This document shows positions 30,886 to 41,677 of a stretch of 64,000 nucleotides of DNA, in pieces. Origin of the DNA: Amorphophallus konjac (lineage: Eukaryota; Streptophyta; Magnoliopsida; Alismatales; Araceae); the NCBI GenBank assembly GCA_022559845.1, contig JAHNEJ010002393.1, positions 156,092 through 220,091 of the forward strand, given 5' to 3'. A program made the translations under genes and the position numbers. Position 1 is the stretch's first letter. Each line of letters opens with the position of its first letter. The notes beneath the pieces are model-generated. The model saw nothing but the letters and a program-made list of their open reading frames with translations. It made no database searches and had not been told where the DNA came from.

Positions 30886-31560
30886 TGTAGATTCTAAAAT
30901 TAGAACACCCCCAAATTGAATGATTTGCATAAAAGATGATTTGACAAGATATAGAACTAAAATTGATGATAAAAAGGGGGGTTACATGTAATAATCAAAA
31001 TCCGTGATCGCCACTAAGGCCAACAACATGCCAAATAATATAAAGATCAAGATATGGCATGTTACATACCTCAGAAATTCAAGAGGGCCAAGAGCTGGCC
31101 TGGGGATGAACGCGCTATATCGTCATAGCGCCTTCTCAGGATCGCGCTATGTTCTTATAGCGCGATATCAGACAGGAAGCGGGATGAGTTGGATTCGTTT
31201 CTTCCTTGCTCCAAGGCCGGTCAAGGTGCAAGGGCTCCACGTATCAATCTTCTAGTGCCTGCAAACAATCATAAACAACAAACAGAAGGCCCATTAGATC
31301 GAGATTTAGTAGAATCTGCCTCTATTCTTAATCAAAAGCATGTAAAAGAAGGGCTCGATTACCTGGGGGTTTGGTGGTTTTTAAACCCCTATGGAAGGGC
31401 CAAAAATAGGTTTGGTGTGTGTGTGAATGCGTGTATTTTGTAAACAGAAGTATTTTTGAGATCAATATGTAATGCTATGCAAAGATTGAGATAAACGAAT
31501 TGGGGAGAAAACTAAGAACGAGGAAGAACACAATATGCCCCTAAATACTCCCTTGGACGT
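30886..31560 (-). repeat. 5' (right) LTR of element C, first part
   Basis: 675 bp starting TGTAGATTCT and nearly identical to 11267-11940. It is interrupted at 31560 by element D; the remainder is 57439-58172. Confidence 0.9.
31556..31560. repeat. Target-site duplication of element D, left copy
   Basis: GACGT before TGTGAGCGAC; the second copy is 57434-57438. The empty site is seen in the left LTR of C. Confidence 0.95.
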
Positions 31561-31748
31561 TGTGAGCGACGTCACGCGGTTCGGGGAAGAGCGGAGAGGA
31601 CGCGGAGCACGCGCGGGCTCCTCTTTTCTTTCTTTTGGTGTTTGTTTACTGCAACACAGAAATAAGAGAAGAGAGAGAAGGGGTCACCACGGGAGATTGC
31701 TCCGGCGGGGCGAGCGGGACAAGTGTGATATAGCAAAATATGGGGTTT

Positions 31749-32215
31749 AAACGGCCATAGCGGGAAGTGACTCGCCGCGGCCTCGGGGGGACGGGAATGG
31801 TGCAAAAATTAAATAACAAGAATTGAAACGGCCATTGGGGAAGTGACTCGCCGCGGCCTCGAGAATATGAGCAGATAATAAGATGACAGAATATAGAGAG
31901 AATACAAAGAGCGGGAATTTAAACGGCCATTGAGGAAGTGACTCGCCGCGGCCTCGAGAACACAAACAGATAAGAATATAACGTATAAGAACGTGAATTT
32001 AAACGGCTATTGGGGAAGTGACTCGCCGCGGCCTCGAGAACACGAATAGATAAGAATATAACATATAAAAACGGGAATTTAAACGGCCATTGGGGAAGTG
32101 ACTCGCCGCGGCCTCGAGAATATGAGCAGAATATAACAGAGTATAAAGAGAATATAAGAACGGAAATTTAAACGGCCATTGGGGAAGTGACTCGCCGCGG
32201 CCTCGAAAATAAGAT
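31749..32215. repeat. Tandem repeat AAACGGCCATTGGGG...CCGCGGCCTCGAGAA in D LTR
   Basis: Six units at roughly 75-92-bp spacing. A conserved 40-bp core (AAACGGCCATTGGGGAAGTG then ACTCGCCGCGGCCTCGAGAA) is followed by a variable AT-rich linker. The right-LTR copy is at 55423-55890. Confidence 0.9.
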
Positions 32216-32439
32216 GTGATCGCCAGGGGCCGAAAGACCCCAAAATAAGAAAGTGATCGCGCCTACCTCAAGAGCGGGAGATGGCGGGTTGCTTCTTCCT
32301 CTCCCTCCGGCCGGCCGACGGAGAGGGCTTTCCTTGGCTACCCTTGCAAAACAACGACAAACAAATGACAAGTGCATTAGAAAGATGGAGGTGTAGTATT
32401 CAAATACTTGCGATAAAAATAACGAAATGATGGCAAGAC

Positions 32440-32475
32440 ACACACCTGGTTGGTGTTATCTTTTAAACCCCTCTC
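32440..32475 (-). promoter_or_regulatory. Conserved R/U5 block with possible splice donor, element D
   Basis: Minus strand AGGGGTTTAAAAGATAAC, then ACCAG|GTGTGT. Matches blocks in A and C; the right LTR has it at about 56114-56149. Confidence 0.4.
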
Positions 32476-32837
32476 GGACTCGAGTAGGAGGAAAATGAGA
32501 TGATGGATGCAAGAAGTATAAAAGAAGAGGCGCCCTTATGAAGGGGGATAGAGGATGCGAGATGATGAATGCAAAAGAACTACGAAGAAAAAAGGGGAAG
32601 AAAAGGCTTATTGGATGAGCCGAGGGTGAAATCCGGCGGAGCTCCGGCAGCGTGGGGACGACGTGGAAGCGCGGTGGATGAAGACGACCTTCCTCTCACG
32701 AGCGTGAGCACCCGAGAAGCCGGCAGAACCTCCACCTACAAAAGAACCCACGGGTTAGAAAATGACTCCGTAGCCTCTGGGCTCCGACAGCCTATCGGAT
32801 CACTTCCAAGCTCCTCCAGAACTGAGGGGGTGGGCCT

Positions 32838-32847
32838 CTATTTATAG
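32838..32847 (-). promoter_or_regulatory. TATA box, left LTR of D
   Basis: CTATAAATAG on the minus strand, located between the U3 hairpins and the R/U5 repeat. The functional copy in the 5' LTR is 56512-56521. Confidence 0.7.
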
Positions 32848-32860
32848 GGCTCCGGAGGGT

Positions 32861-33394
32861 GGAGGCGTCCAGGACCCTGGACACCTCCATCAGGGCCGAA
32901 ATAATATTTTATTCTATTTTTATTTATTTTTTTGGAATATTTTTGTGGAGGCGTCCAGGGTCTCGGACGCCTCAAACAGGTCCACCAAAAACCGACGACG
33001 GCCGCACGCGGTTTGGCACAACGCGTGGTTTTGTGAGCGGCGCCTCGTGATTCAGAAATGGGCGCGTCCAGCTTGCTGGACGTCTCCATATTTTGGATTT
33101 TTTCACACACGACAAACCGTCGTTCGGTGGCCGGCGCCCGTGAGGGTTTTGATGGAGGCGTCCAGGGGCCTGGACGCCTCCAAAATTATATTGTTTTTTT
33201 ATTTTTCTTTTGTCTTTTATACCAGGGCTAGCATTTTGATTTTTTTATTTGTTTTTATGGAGGCGTCCAGGGGTCTGGACGCCTCCATTAATATATATAT
33301 TTTTTATTATTTATTTTTTTATGCCAACTGGCATTTTACAAACATTTTTTTTATTATTGTTTTTATGGAGGCGTCCAGGGGCCTGGACGCCTCC

Positions 33395-33438
<44 letters not shown>

Positions 33439-33510
33439 TAGTTTTGGGCCCTGAGAAAAGAAATAAAATAAATTAGAAATATGGGGGCGTCCAGAGGCCT
33501 GGACGCCCCC
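32861..33510. repeat. Seven GGCGTCCAGG hairpins in U3 of D (left LTR)
   Basis: Inverted repeats at 32861-32889, 32947-32973, 33060-33087, 33153-33181, 33259-33286, 33367-33394 and 33483-33510. Arms are GGAGGCGTCCAGG and CCTGGACGCCTCC (or GGGGGCG / CGCCCCC). Compensating or symmetric variants occur, for example the GGGGGCG/CGCCCCC pair. They are separated by 60-110 bp of AT-rich DNA. The right LTR repeats them at 56535-57182. Confidence 0.95.
33396..33435. repeat. (TA)n microsatellite in D left LTR
   Basis: About 18-20 TA units next to a hairpin; shorter in the right LTR (about 57072-57101), a fast length change since insertion. Confidence 0.9.
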
Positions 33511-33762
33511 ATTAAGACCCACCCGGGTCCTCAATCGGCGGCCGCCCAGCAGTCAACATCTTGGTTCCGGAACCTCTTGATACGTCTGACTGGTGTTGAT
33601 GCCGTCCGAATGCCGTGACGAGACGATTCCGGATGCCGAAAAAGGCAGAAGAAGACCCGAGAAAAGGAAGCACTCGAGTGATTCAAAATGCGTAAGCCGT
33701 TGCGGGGCGTTGTATAGTAATATGAGACTTTCTCAGGAGACGTCAGGAATGACGTGTCTACA

Positions 33763-33775
33763 GCTGCCCCGCCTT
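33763..33775 (-). promoter_or_regulatory. Polypurine tract of element D
   Basis: AAGGCGGGGCAGC on the minus strand, abutting the 3' LTR; one pyrimidine interrupts it. Matches the position and style of the C tract. Confidence 0.6.
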
Positions 33776-34943
33776 GGCGTCTGCTTTGCAAGGGAGCGAC
33801 ACGTAGTGGAATGGTATCGAAGTGGAGTGGAGTGAAGTGGGAGCGGACTGATAAGTTGATGCCAAGGTGTGATGAGACACGCTTTTGACGTTACTGTTTG
33901 GAATCTTTCCTGGAGTTTCAATGAGGCGACCTTGAAGAAGGTCTTTCAAATATTGACGATTGCTTGGACGGAGATCAAATAAGGGAGGGTGAGATGTGCG
34001 CTCAGGCACGAAACAAAAGGAGACCAACTTCTCGGTGTGGAAGTACCTGGGTCATAAACCGGAGGTTTCACCTTTGGGGAGCGGTTACCAGCCAATGTGG
34101 AAGTGCTGCGGCCAAGGTGGGTCAAAAAAAGGTAAAGGAATATCTGAGGGTCTGTCCAAACAAGGGTCTCCTTTGGAAGAGCAGCGTAGGGCTGTCTCAA
34201 GGAAACTCAGTATTTCATTCGGAGTGGAATATCTCATATTTGTGGGAATTGGAGCACAACGGCTTTCACAATCGAATCACTTGAATGATCTTCCGCAATA
34301 AATCAAAGTCCTATATGAATGCATGCTGGGTTCAAAGAAAAATTTAAAACAAACTAAAATAGAAAATAGCCAAGGATAATATTGTCAACTTGTGAAGAAC
34401 GGGTCAGGATACCGACCCGGTGAGCTGATACTGGGCTGGGGCCCGTTTATCCGCGTACCAACTCACTGAATGGAACCGTCGTCCCCATTCTATCACAAGT
34501 TGACGGCCTATCCGTACAACCCAAATTCCTCTGGATCATCACCATTTTTGTTGAAGGGGAACTCAGATCCCAGATTCGTTCGAGCCGCAAGGTCCTTGAC
34601 ATGTTCTAGTAGCGTAAGTATCATATACTACGATGCATGACAAGGTGGGACCAATCAATGAAAGGTGGGACAGGAGATAGGACAAAGACGTCCGTTAGTA
34701 AAACCTGCACAGACTAGCAAAGGTTAGCAACATCGGAAAGTAGCAGAATCACAGCAGAATCGCACCACAGTATAAAGGAGATCCAGACCAAAATCTTGAC
34801 AATGACCACTGATGTGACATGTTCTGTCCTGTAGCACCCTTCCCTTCCTATAAGAACTCCCCTTAGGCTAGTTCATTCAAATGCACCAAGGTGGGTTTTG
34901 GAAGCTCAGGAGAGGAAAGAGAGGAGAATCTAGAGATTTCAGG
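33776..34943. other. Noncoding region between D 3' LTR and first antisense gene
   Basis: No supported gene. The block at 34367-34572 is conserved with C 13342-13514 (AAGGATAATATTGT, CCGTCGTCCCCA, GACGGCCTATCCG, GATCATCACCATTTTTG, GGGGAACTCAGATCCC). TATAAGA at 34849-34855 is a likely promoter for the gene starting at 34944. Confidence 0.7.
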
Positions 34944-36352
34944 ATGGAAGGAGAGTCTTCCCGCGTTATGAAGAGGAGCAGGCCTAGCAGCGAGATCAGG
35001 CGACTCTCCGACCTCGAGGGTCATCTGAGTGGGACGATCTTGTCGCATATGGTAAGCTGATTCATTTCAAATTTTCCATGTGAACCTTCTTCTTACTTCC
35101 TTCATTTCTTATTTCTTTCCTCTTCCAGCCATATCCACTCTTCCCAGGCCCGAGGAAGTTTTCCAAACTGCCATGGCTTTCAAAGCTAACTTCCAATATC
35201 TCCATTGGCATGAGGGCCATACTCTCGAAGTGGCATTTGCAGGGGCTCCTTATTCATGCCAAACATTACGAGAAGATTCGTATGGACTGGGCGGCTATGG
35301 GCGCACTAGTGGAGATCTGGCATCCCCAGACCCACACTTTTATCTTCCCGACCTTCGAGGTGACCATCCTCCTTGAGGAGGTGGAGCTTCTGCTTGGATT
35401 GAAGAAATTTAAGAGTGACGGGAAGGTGAAGGCTATGCGGATGCTGACACGGGGGACTTCTGAAAGTGTCCTTGGAAGCTTCATGCCGCCCGACGCAGCC
35501 CGAAAGGTCCGTACTCAAAAGGGGATCGATCTCCGAAAGCTCGCGGAGTGGGTCATGGACGCCCTGAGAGGGTCACCAGATGATGACTATTTGGAGGGAA
35601 TCATGAAGGGGTTCACTATCTGTCTGGCGGGCGCTCTCTTGTTTCCTCATACCGACAACATAGTGGAGGAGGATCAACTAAGTGCCATTCGCGGAATCTG
35701 GAGTGGAAAGAGGGTGGGACCCGCCGTCCTTGCTTATCTTTACAGCGGCCTTACCGCCTCGAGTATGGGTAAGCCTCCTTTTGGTTGCGCACTTGTCTTG
35801 AATTGCTGGCTTGATTTGCACTTCAAATTCGACCACCGCGAGGGAATGCCAACTGCTTCGAAACTCTTCCAACAAAGCCCTCTTCATCACATAGCCGACG
35901 TGTTAGGCTTCGGTGGTACTGTAGTGAACCGCGTTCCGTGGCTGAAGAAACGTGAAGACTGGCGGTCTCACTTCCGCACCGTGACACAAGGCTTCTTTAC
36001 TTGCGCACCGGCATGTTTACTTTCGCTTGATCTCCTCATGAGGCCTTCCCCCAAAGTTGATCTTCAACTGATCGGCGCGACCGAGTTTGTTCTTTACAAC
36101 GCGCATCGGTGCTGCCTCCAGATTGGCATCCCACGCCATTCGTTCCCGCCACCGACTGGCATCGTTCCTTTGAAGAAGAGGGAGTTGGGCACTGAAGCGG
36201 ACGCGAAGGAAGCGAAGGCCATTAAAGCTCCCTGGAAGACAAGTGTTGCGGGAAAGGCATTAGCGCACGTGGTGGAAGAATGCGAGCCGTGGAGGGCTTA
36301 TGTAACCGAACTGGGGAAGTTAAGGCCTAAGGCGCCTAAACCCCTGATGTAG
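34944..36352 (+). CDS. Antisense gene 1 of D: PMD/DUF7745-like protein
   Basis: Exon 1 is 34944-35051 (36 codons, MEGESSRVMKRSR...RRLSDLEGH), donor ATG|GTAAGC, intron 35052-35128 with acceptor CTTCCAG, exon 2 35129-36352; 443 residues, intron phase 0. The core segment IWHPQTHTFIFP..FEVTI followed by LEEVELLLGL matches the PMD/DUF7745 pattern (W-x-P-x-THTF-x-FP, then LE-V-x-LLGL). No catalytic site is known for the family. TATAAGA lies about 90 bp upstream, and AATAAA (36373-36378) is 20 bp after the stop. Exon 1 is homologous to exon 1 of antisense gene 4, though the second exons differ. Family proteins in Arabidopsis are linked to silencing; the function here is unknown. Confidence 0.75.
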
Positions 36353-36533
36353 CTCATTCTACTTTCTGATGGAATAAAATCTGGCATTTGGATGTTTCGG
36401 ACCCCCGTCCCCTTAATTACTATCTTTTTTTTGTGGTTTTTCTTTTTCTTTCTTTTTTTTTCTTTTTTTTCTTTTGTTTGGATTATATTCTTATATTTTT
36501 TTCTTTTATTATATATATATATATTTTTATTAT

Positions 36534-36757
36534 GGGGGCGTCCAGGGGCCTGGACGCCCCTAAGTTTTAGTTTTATTATTTTATTTTTTTTGACAATTTA
36601 TTTTTGGGCGCGTCCAGGGTCCTGGACGCCCCTATTTTGATTTTTTTATTTTTTTATTTGTTTTATTTATGGGAGCGTCCAGGCACCTGGACGCCCCTAT
36701 TTTTTGAACTTTGAAAAAAAAAAAGAGTGTGGGGGCGTCCAGGCGCCTGGACGCCCC
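36534..36757. repeat. Four GGCGTCCAGG hairpins upstream of antisense gene 2 of D
   Basis: Inverted repeats at 36534-36561, 36606-36632, 36671-36698 and 36731-36757 share the arm core GGCGTCCAGG/CCTGGACGCC of the LTR hairpins. A TATA box (TATATATA, 36773-36780) follows 15 bp after the last one and lies 80 bp before the ATG. Confidence 0.95.
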
Positions 36758-36860
36758 AATAAAAGGTCAATCTATATATAGGGGGGAGGGCTCCCCCCTA
36801 CTCACTTATACTGTTCATTCTGACCGTCCAGCCACTCCAAACGACCCATTCTTTGTCCCA

Positions 36861-39800
36861 ATGGAGCGAGGAGGATCGAGCCAGGGTCCAGAGAAGCGGA
36901 AACGACTGGCTCATCGTGCGAGGAGGTTGAGGGATGATGCCGAGGAGGCCGTAGCAGAGGAGATTGCTGCGGAGGAGGAGATGGAGGTGCCGCTTCTGGC
37001 CGCGGAGGCCGCTGCGGATGCTGGTGACGCGGGAGAGGACGATCACGACCCGGTAAGTACTTCGGAATTCTCACTCTGTGGTTCAATAGGCTAAAACGGG
37101 CGTGCGAGAGGCTGTGAGAGAAGGCCGGGTAGTGAGAGAAGGAGGCGTCCAGGGGACTGGACGCCTCCACTTTTTCTTTTTCTTTTTATTTATTTATTTA
37201 TTTACGTAAATAATAAAATAAAATTAAAAAATAAGGAGGCGTCCTAAGCCCTGGACGCCTCCATAAAAATATACATATTATTAATAAATTTTGTTTTGGG
37301 TTTTTGGGTTTTTTCTAAAAAAGGAAAAATGGAAATTGGAAGGAGGCGTCCAGCGAATTGGACGCCTCCACAAGAAAATATAAATATTTTAAAAAAGTAA
37401 AAATAAAATAAAAAGAATAAGTAGTATATATACAGTGTTATTGTTTATTACTGTTCATGATGCTGATGTGTTCTTTGTTGGTTTTGTGGTTTGCAGGGCG
37501 TGATGAAGGGCCGGATTAGCTGGTCCCTGGTGGTGGCAGCATACCGTGGACTGCCGGATTTCCAGAGGGCGCGTGTGGACGCCATGGGCTTTGGAGCTTT
37601 CCTTAGGATCGAGCCCTTCCGGCTCGACCTTCCTCTTATCCAGGCATTGAGGGAGCGGTGGCACGCACCGAGCCGGGCGTTTTTGATGCCCTGGGGGCAC
37701 ATGGTGCCGACACTAGAGGACGTGGCTCGGATTACCGGGCTACGGGTTGACGGAGAGGCAGTCAGCGGGGTCACCTACCCCGACTACCGAGAGAGTGCCC
37801 TGGACCTGCTGTGGTTAGAGACGAGCGTGACTGATAGAGACAGCAGGGTAGTCGGCCGAGTGGAGATCATGGAGGCGCTCGGATTCCTCGACCCGCGCCA
37901 GCGGGTTAGCGAGACTGGAGCGGAGTTCTTGGCTCGACTGGAGGGGGATGCTCGTGCAGCTTTCACCCAGGATCCGAGCGAGAGGGAGCTGGTGGACCTA
38001 GATCTTCGGAGGTTTCTTTTCTTCTTCCTGGGCCGCCTTCTGCTGGGGACGAAGGGGGATGGCATCCACTGCCGTTTCCTCGGGATCTTGGCGGATCTGG
38101 ACAGAGTGGGACACTACGCGTGGGGAGCGGCTCTGCTTGCCCATTTGATTGCTGATCTCTCCCAGACTTCGGAGAAGGAGACGACAGTCAGCGGCTTCGC
38201 ACCTTTCCTCCAGGTAAACATTTTATTTATGCATTCCCACAATTAAATATGCAATTATTGTACTAATGATGTATGATGGATGTAGGTGTGGAGCTATTAC
38301 TATTTCCCGATGGGGAGGGCTAGGCATGGGAACAGGAGGGCCGTGCCTCTGGCGCGGCAGTGGAGGCCGGTCGTGGTTGCAGCACCCCACGGCTACCAGC
38401 TGGCGTCACTTCGTCGGGAGCTGTGCGAGTATCCCGAGGCCATGGTATGATGCGTATGATTTTTTTTGTGTTTATGCGTGTGACTGAATGGTAACTAACA
38501 TAATGTATGTATGGTGATGCAGGTGGTGTGGAGGCCCTACCTGGGCATGGGCGATGCTGGCCAGCCCTGGGTTGTAGCGGGTCTTCCTCGCTTCAGGCGG
38601 GACGTGTGGGTCCATTGCCTGAACGAGATTGAGCCGCTGCGGCTTAGACTGGTCATGAGGACGTTGGGGCTGGCCTAGGAGTGGGTTGACGTAGATGCGC
38701 CGGCCCGCATTGGGCGGAAGACCAAGGGGAAGGCGAAGATTGTGGACTGGCGTACGCGCTTCCCAGCACAGTACCAGGACTGGCAGCAGGGCGGGGTCCC
38801 AGTGGTGTCCCATGTACAGGATAGCATAGATTACATGAGACGATATCGAGCTACGTACGGGGACCGCCTCTCCTTCGGCGGTATGGCAGGGGTAAGTGTG
38901 AAATGAAAATGCTTCACCCTTCTATATGTATATGCATGTGGTACTGACTTATGTGCAATGCAGGATGCTCGTGATACCATGATCGCCGACCTGCGGGCCC
39001 AGTTGGCGGACGCCAGGCGACAGTTGGTGGCCATCCGACAGGAGTTGGAGATCCTGGTGAGTTTATGTGATGCATTTTTTTTGTGACCTGGATTTTTGAT
39101 GCTTAGCCTTTGACTGACGTTTGCCCCGTGTTTCAGCGGGCCCACCAGACAGCGGCAGCCGGGACGGCTGGTGGAGCGGGTTCCAGTTCGCGGGGCCCTC
39201 CTCCGGAGGTTTCTGCCCTCCAGGAGCAGCTGGCGCACGCGGTGGCTCGGGCTGAGGAGGCCGAGCGTGACCGCGAGGCTCGAGTGAGTGTTTGCTTGGC
39301 CCCGACCCTTTTCTAGCTGCTTTCCTTCTATCACTGTTCTCTTACGGTGCATGCGTGCTTTGACAGGTGGCCGAGATTCGGGAGGCCCTGGCCCGTGCTG
39401 TTCGTGCTAAGCAGGAGCGCGATGCCTGGGTGGCAGAGCGTGACGCCCGGATTGCGGAGCTGGAGGAGGAGCGTCGACGGGAGGCTGAGGAGCTCCCTCG
39501 TGACGTGCTGGATCTGCGGATCGCCCTCGAGCTGTCGAGGAGGGAGGCGGTGAGAGAGAGAGAGGAGAGGGAGAGGGATAGGGAGACCATGGAGAGAGAG
39601 AGGGAGTGGGATAGGGAGACCCTAGAGAGAGAGAGGGAGAGGGATAGGGAGACCATGGAGAAAGAAAGGGAGTACAGGATGGCAGAGCGATATCGAGATT
39701 GGGATGAGAGGAGAGCTCTGGTGGCCCAGGTGTCGGAGCTCCGGCTGAGTCTTGGCACGGCGGAGCGGAGACTTCAGGAGAGTGAGGAGCGGTATCAGAG

Positions 39801-40026
39801 GGCGAAGGAGCGCGGTGTGCGACTTCGTCAGTCTGGTTCCTTTTCTGTGGGCAGTTTTCTAGTTTCCTCGGCCGAGCAGCGTCGCCGTACCTTGGAGGCT
39901 GGCATGGTGCCACCTGGAGAGGCGAGCACGGCTTCTCAGGGTTCACAGAGGTCGCAGAGGCCCCCTAGGGATCCCCGTCAGAGGAGGGAGGAAGGAGATG
40001 ACCAGGAGGGTGACGGTGAGAGTTAG
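36861..40026 (+). pseudogene. Antisense gene 2 of D: PMD coiled-coil gene with one nonsense codon
   Basis: Seven exons: 36861-37052, 37497-38213, 38286-38444, 38523-38891, 38964-39056, 39137-39283 and 39367-40026, all with GT-AG introns in phase 0. The product would be about 778 residues: acidic, Ala-rich N-terminus; PMD core in exon 2 (ISWSLVVAAYRGLPDFQRAR, LEDVARITGLRVDGEAV); then WSYYYFPMGRARH and NEIEPLRLRL segments; then a C-terminal coiled coil with REREW/RERERDRET repeats. TAG at 38676-38678 interrupts exon 4 where gene 4 has CAA, so a CAG-to-TAG change is likely. A truncated protein with the whole PMD could still be made. PMD proteins (MAIN, MAIL1) act in transposon silencing; the role here is unknown. 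Confidence 0.8.
37141..37369. repeat. Three GGCGTCC hairpins in intron 1 of antisense gene 2
   Basis: Inverted repeats at 37141-37168, 37235-37262 and 37342-37369 with arms GGAGGCGTCC / GGACGCCTCC. The intron (37053-37496) is otherwise AT-rich. The equivalent intron of C also carries hairpins, with another core. Confidence 0.95.
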
Positions 40027-40392
40027 AGAGTTGCTTATACGTCACCCTTCTCACTGTATGATGTACTTTCGGCTATTATATGAAATGAAATGACTTTTTT
40101 GTGTTGTGTGTACCTTTCTCTCTCCCACACTTTCTTCTTTACACTGAGTTATCCTTTGAGGCACGCTCCGCGAGACCTTGCCCTGAACAGCGGGGAACTA
40201 CGCTTTGCACGGGGGGATTTTGTTTCCTTTTCCCCCTTTTGGGCGCGTCCAGGCGCGAGGACGCGTCTTAATCCTTGATTTCAAATTTAAAGCGACGGGT
40301 GGTCTTTCTTCTCCCGTGCCTTACCCGCAAACGAGCCCGCCTTCTGCCGAAACTCGCTTGCCCCCTTTCTCGTCTTCCTCCTCTTTTGATCG
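40027..40392. other. Spacer between antisense genes 2 and 3 of D
   Basis: It holds the likely 3' end of gene 2 (AAATGAAATGAC near 40081) and a segment around 40120-40200 (CTTCTTTACACTGAGTT, CGCGAGACCTTGCCC) homologous to 41800-41880, so the genes arose by tandem duplication. It also has one hairpin at about 40241-40269 (GGCGCGTCC..GGACGCGTC) upstream of gene 3. Confidence 0.65.
40241..40269. repeat. GCGTCC hairpin upstream of antisense gene 3
   Basis: GGCGCGTCCAGGCGCGAGGA followed by CGCGTCTT: arms GACGCG-type, a variant core relative to gene 2. Confidence 0.7.
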
Positions 40393-41677
40393 ATGGAGTT
40401 CGGTGGGCCTGACCACGGTGAAGGTGGAGAGGGACGCGGGACCCCTCGCCCAAGGAGGGACGCGCCCGAGCACGGAACGGCGTCCATGGAGGAGGAAGGG
40501 CCGCTCCGGGCCCCCGAGGGACCTGAGGGGCCCGATGGCGTGGGAGGAGGTGAACACGGTCCGGTAGGTGCTTCGATCTCTTCCTCTTTTAATTCATTTT
40601 GGGTTTTGAAGCGAGCCGCGCGAGGGGGAAAGGGTTCGGCGAGTGTTGCACTCAAATGATGGACGCGTCCTAGACAGGGGACGCGTTCCTTTTGACTGAT
40701 GTGGGACCCCTTTCTTGGTGCAGGACATGGCAAGGACCCTGGGTCTGGCCGATGAGTGGGCGAGTGCGGACGAGCCGAGCCGCGTCAGGAGGGAGAGTCG
40801 CGGCAAGGCGAGGCTCGAGGAGTGGCCCGTACGTCTCCCTGGACAGCAAGGGGGTATATTGGTGCAGGACAGTGCCGACTTCCTGCGGCGGCAGAGAGAG
40901 AGCTACGCGGGGCTTCCCCAAGCTGGGGACACGCGTGGCATCGGCGGCTCGCGCGCCCAACTGTCAGAGACTAGGCGGCAGCTGGCCGTCGCTCAACATG
41001 AGTTGTCGCTCCTGGTAAGTTATGTGCCGCACTTTTAACTTCAGATTTTGGAGTTTCACTGACGGCCGTTGTTTATTTTGTTCCAGCGTGCCCAGCAGAC
41101 AGCGACGGTGGGAGTGGCTGGCGGATCTTCCAGTTCCTCGGCCCCTTTTCTCGAGATTGCCTCCCTCCGGGAGCAACTTACCGGTGCGGTGGCCCGCGCG
41201 ACCCGGGCGGAAGAGGAGCGTGACGCCTGGGTGGTGACTGTAGCGGAGCTGCGGCATCGCGGTGAGGAGAGACCTTCTCCAGACATCCTGGAGTTAAGGG
41301 TTCTTCTGCAGATGATGAGGAGAGAGGCAGAGAGAGAGAAAGCCGAGAGAAGGTCCGAGCGACAGCGGGATCTGACCGAGAGGAGGGCCTTGGAGGCCCA
41401 AGTGAGGGAGCTCCAGCTGGGCCTTCAGGCCGTCGTGCAGAGGCTAGGAGGGATGGAGACGCGCTACGAGAGAGCGCGAGAGTTCGGGGAGCGACTCCGC
41501 CAGTCCGGTCGCTTTGCCGCCAGTGGCTTCTTTGCCACGCCAGGGGAGGAGCAGCGAGTCACTGCTGCGGAGCAGGCGCCCAGAGGCGAGGCATGTGCTA
41601 CTGCACGGGGATCCCGGAGGCTTCTGAGGGACCCTCACCTCGGGGGAGAGGAGGAGAGTGCCCAGAGAGATGAGTGA
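40393..41677 (+). CDS. Antisense gene 3 of D: PMD-type gene lacking the PMD core
   Basis: Three exons: 40393-40563 (donor CCG|GTAGG), 40724-41014 (acceptor GTGCAG, donor CTG|GTAAGT) and 41087-41677, introns in phase 0; about 350 residues. Exon 1 is an acidic, Gly/Pro-rich N-terminus like gene 2. Exon 2 starts at RTLGLADEW, equivalent to the middle of gene 2 exon 4, so the PMD exons are missing by deletion. Exon 2 also runs on through the counterpart of the next intron of gene 2. Exon 3 is the coiled-coil tail with REAEREKAERR-like heptads. It may encode a dominant-negative or partner-binding fragment, or be non-functional; I cannot tell. Confidence 0.65.
40661..40690. repeat. GACGCGTCC hairpin in intron 1 of antisense gene 3
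   Basis: GGACGCGTCCTAGACAGGGG followed by ACGCGTTCC: arms GGACGCGT / ACGCGTTCC, in the same intron position as in gene 2 and in C. Confidence 0.75.

Larger units (their letters stand above)
31561..33762 (-). repeat. 3' (left) LTR of element D
   Basis: 2202 bp, TGTGAGCGAC to GTGTCTACA. Against the 2199-bp right copy I saw only scattered substitutions and a shorter (TA)n run on the right. In element orientation: U3 with seven hairpins, TATA at 32847-32838, then R/U5 with a six-copy repeat. Confidence 0.95.

Noticed and set aside
33249..33437. Small proteins with repeated MEASRGLDAS-type peptides
   Set aside because: These are translations of the GGCGTCC hairpins and (TA)n runs in the D LTR.
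36534..36757. Hairpins as independent MITE insertions
   Set aside because: About 28 bp long, no flanking duplications, and the same core is present in both LTRs and other fixed positions.
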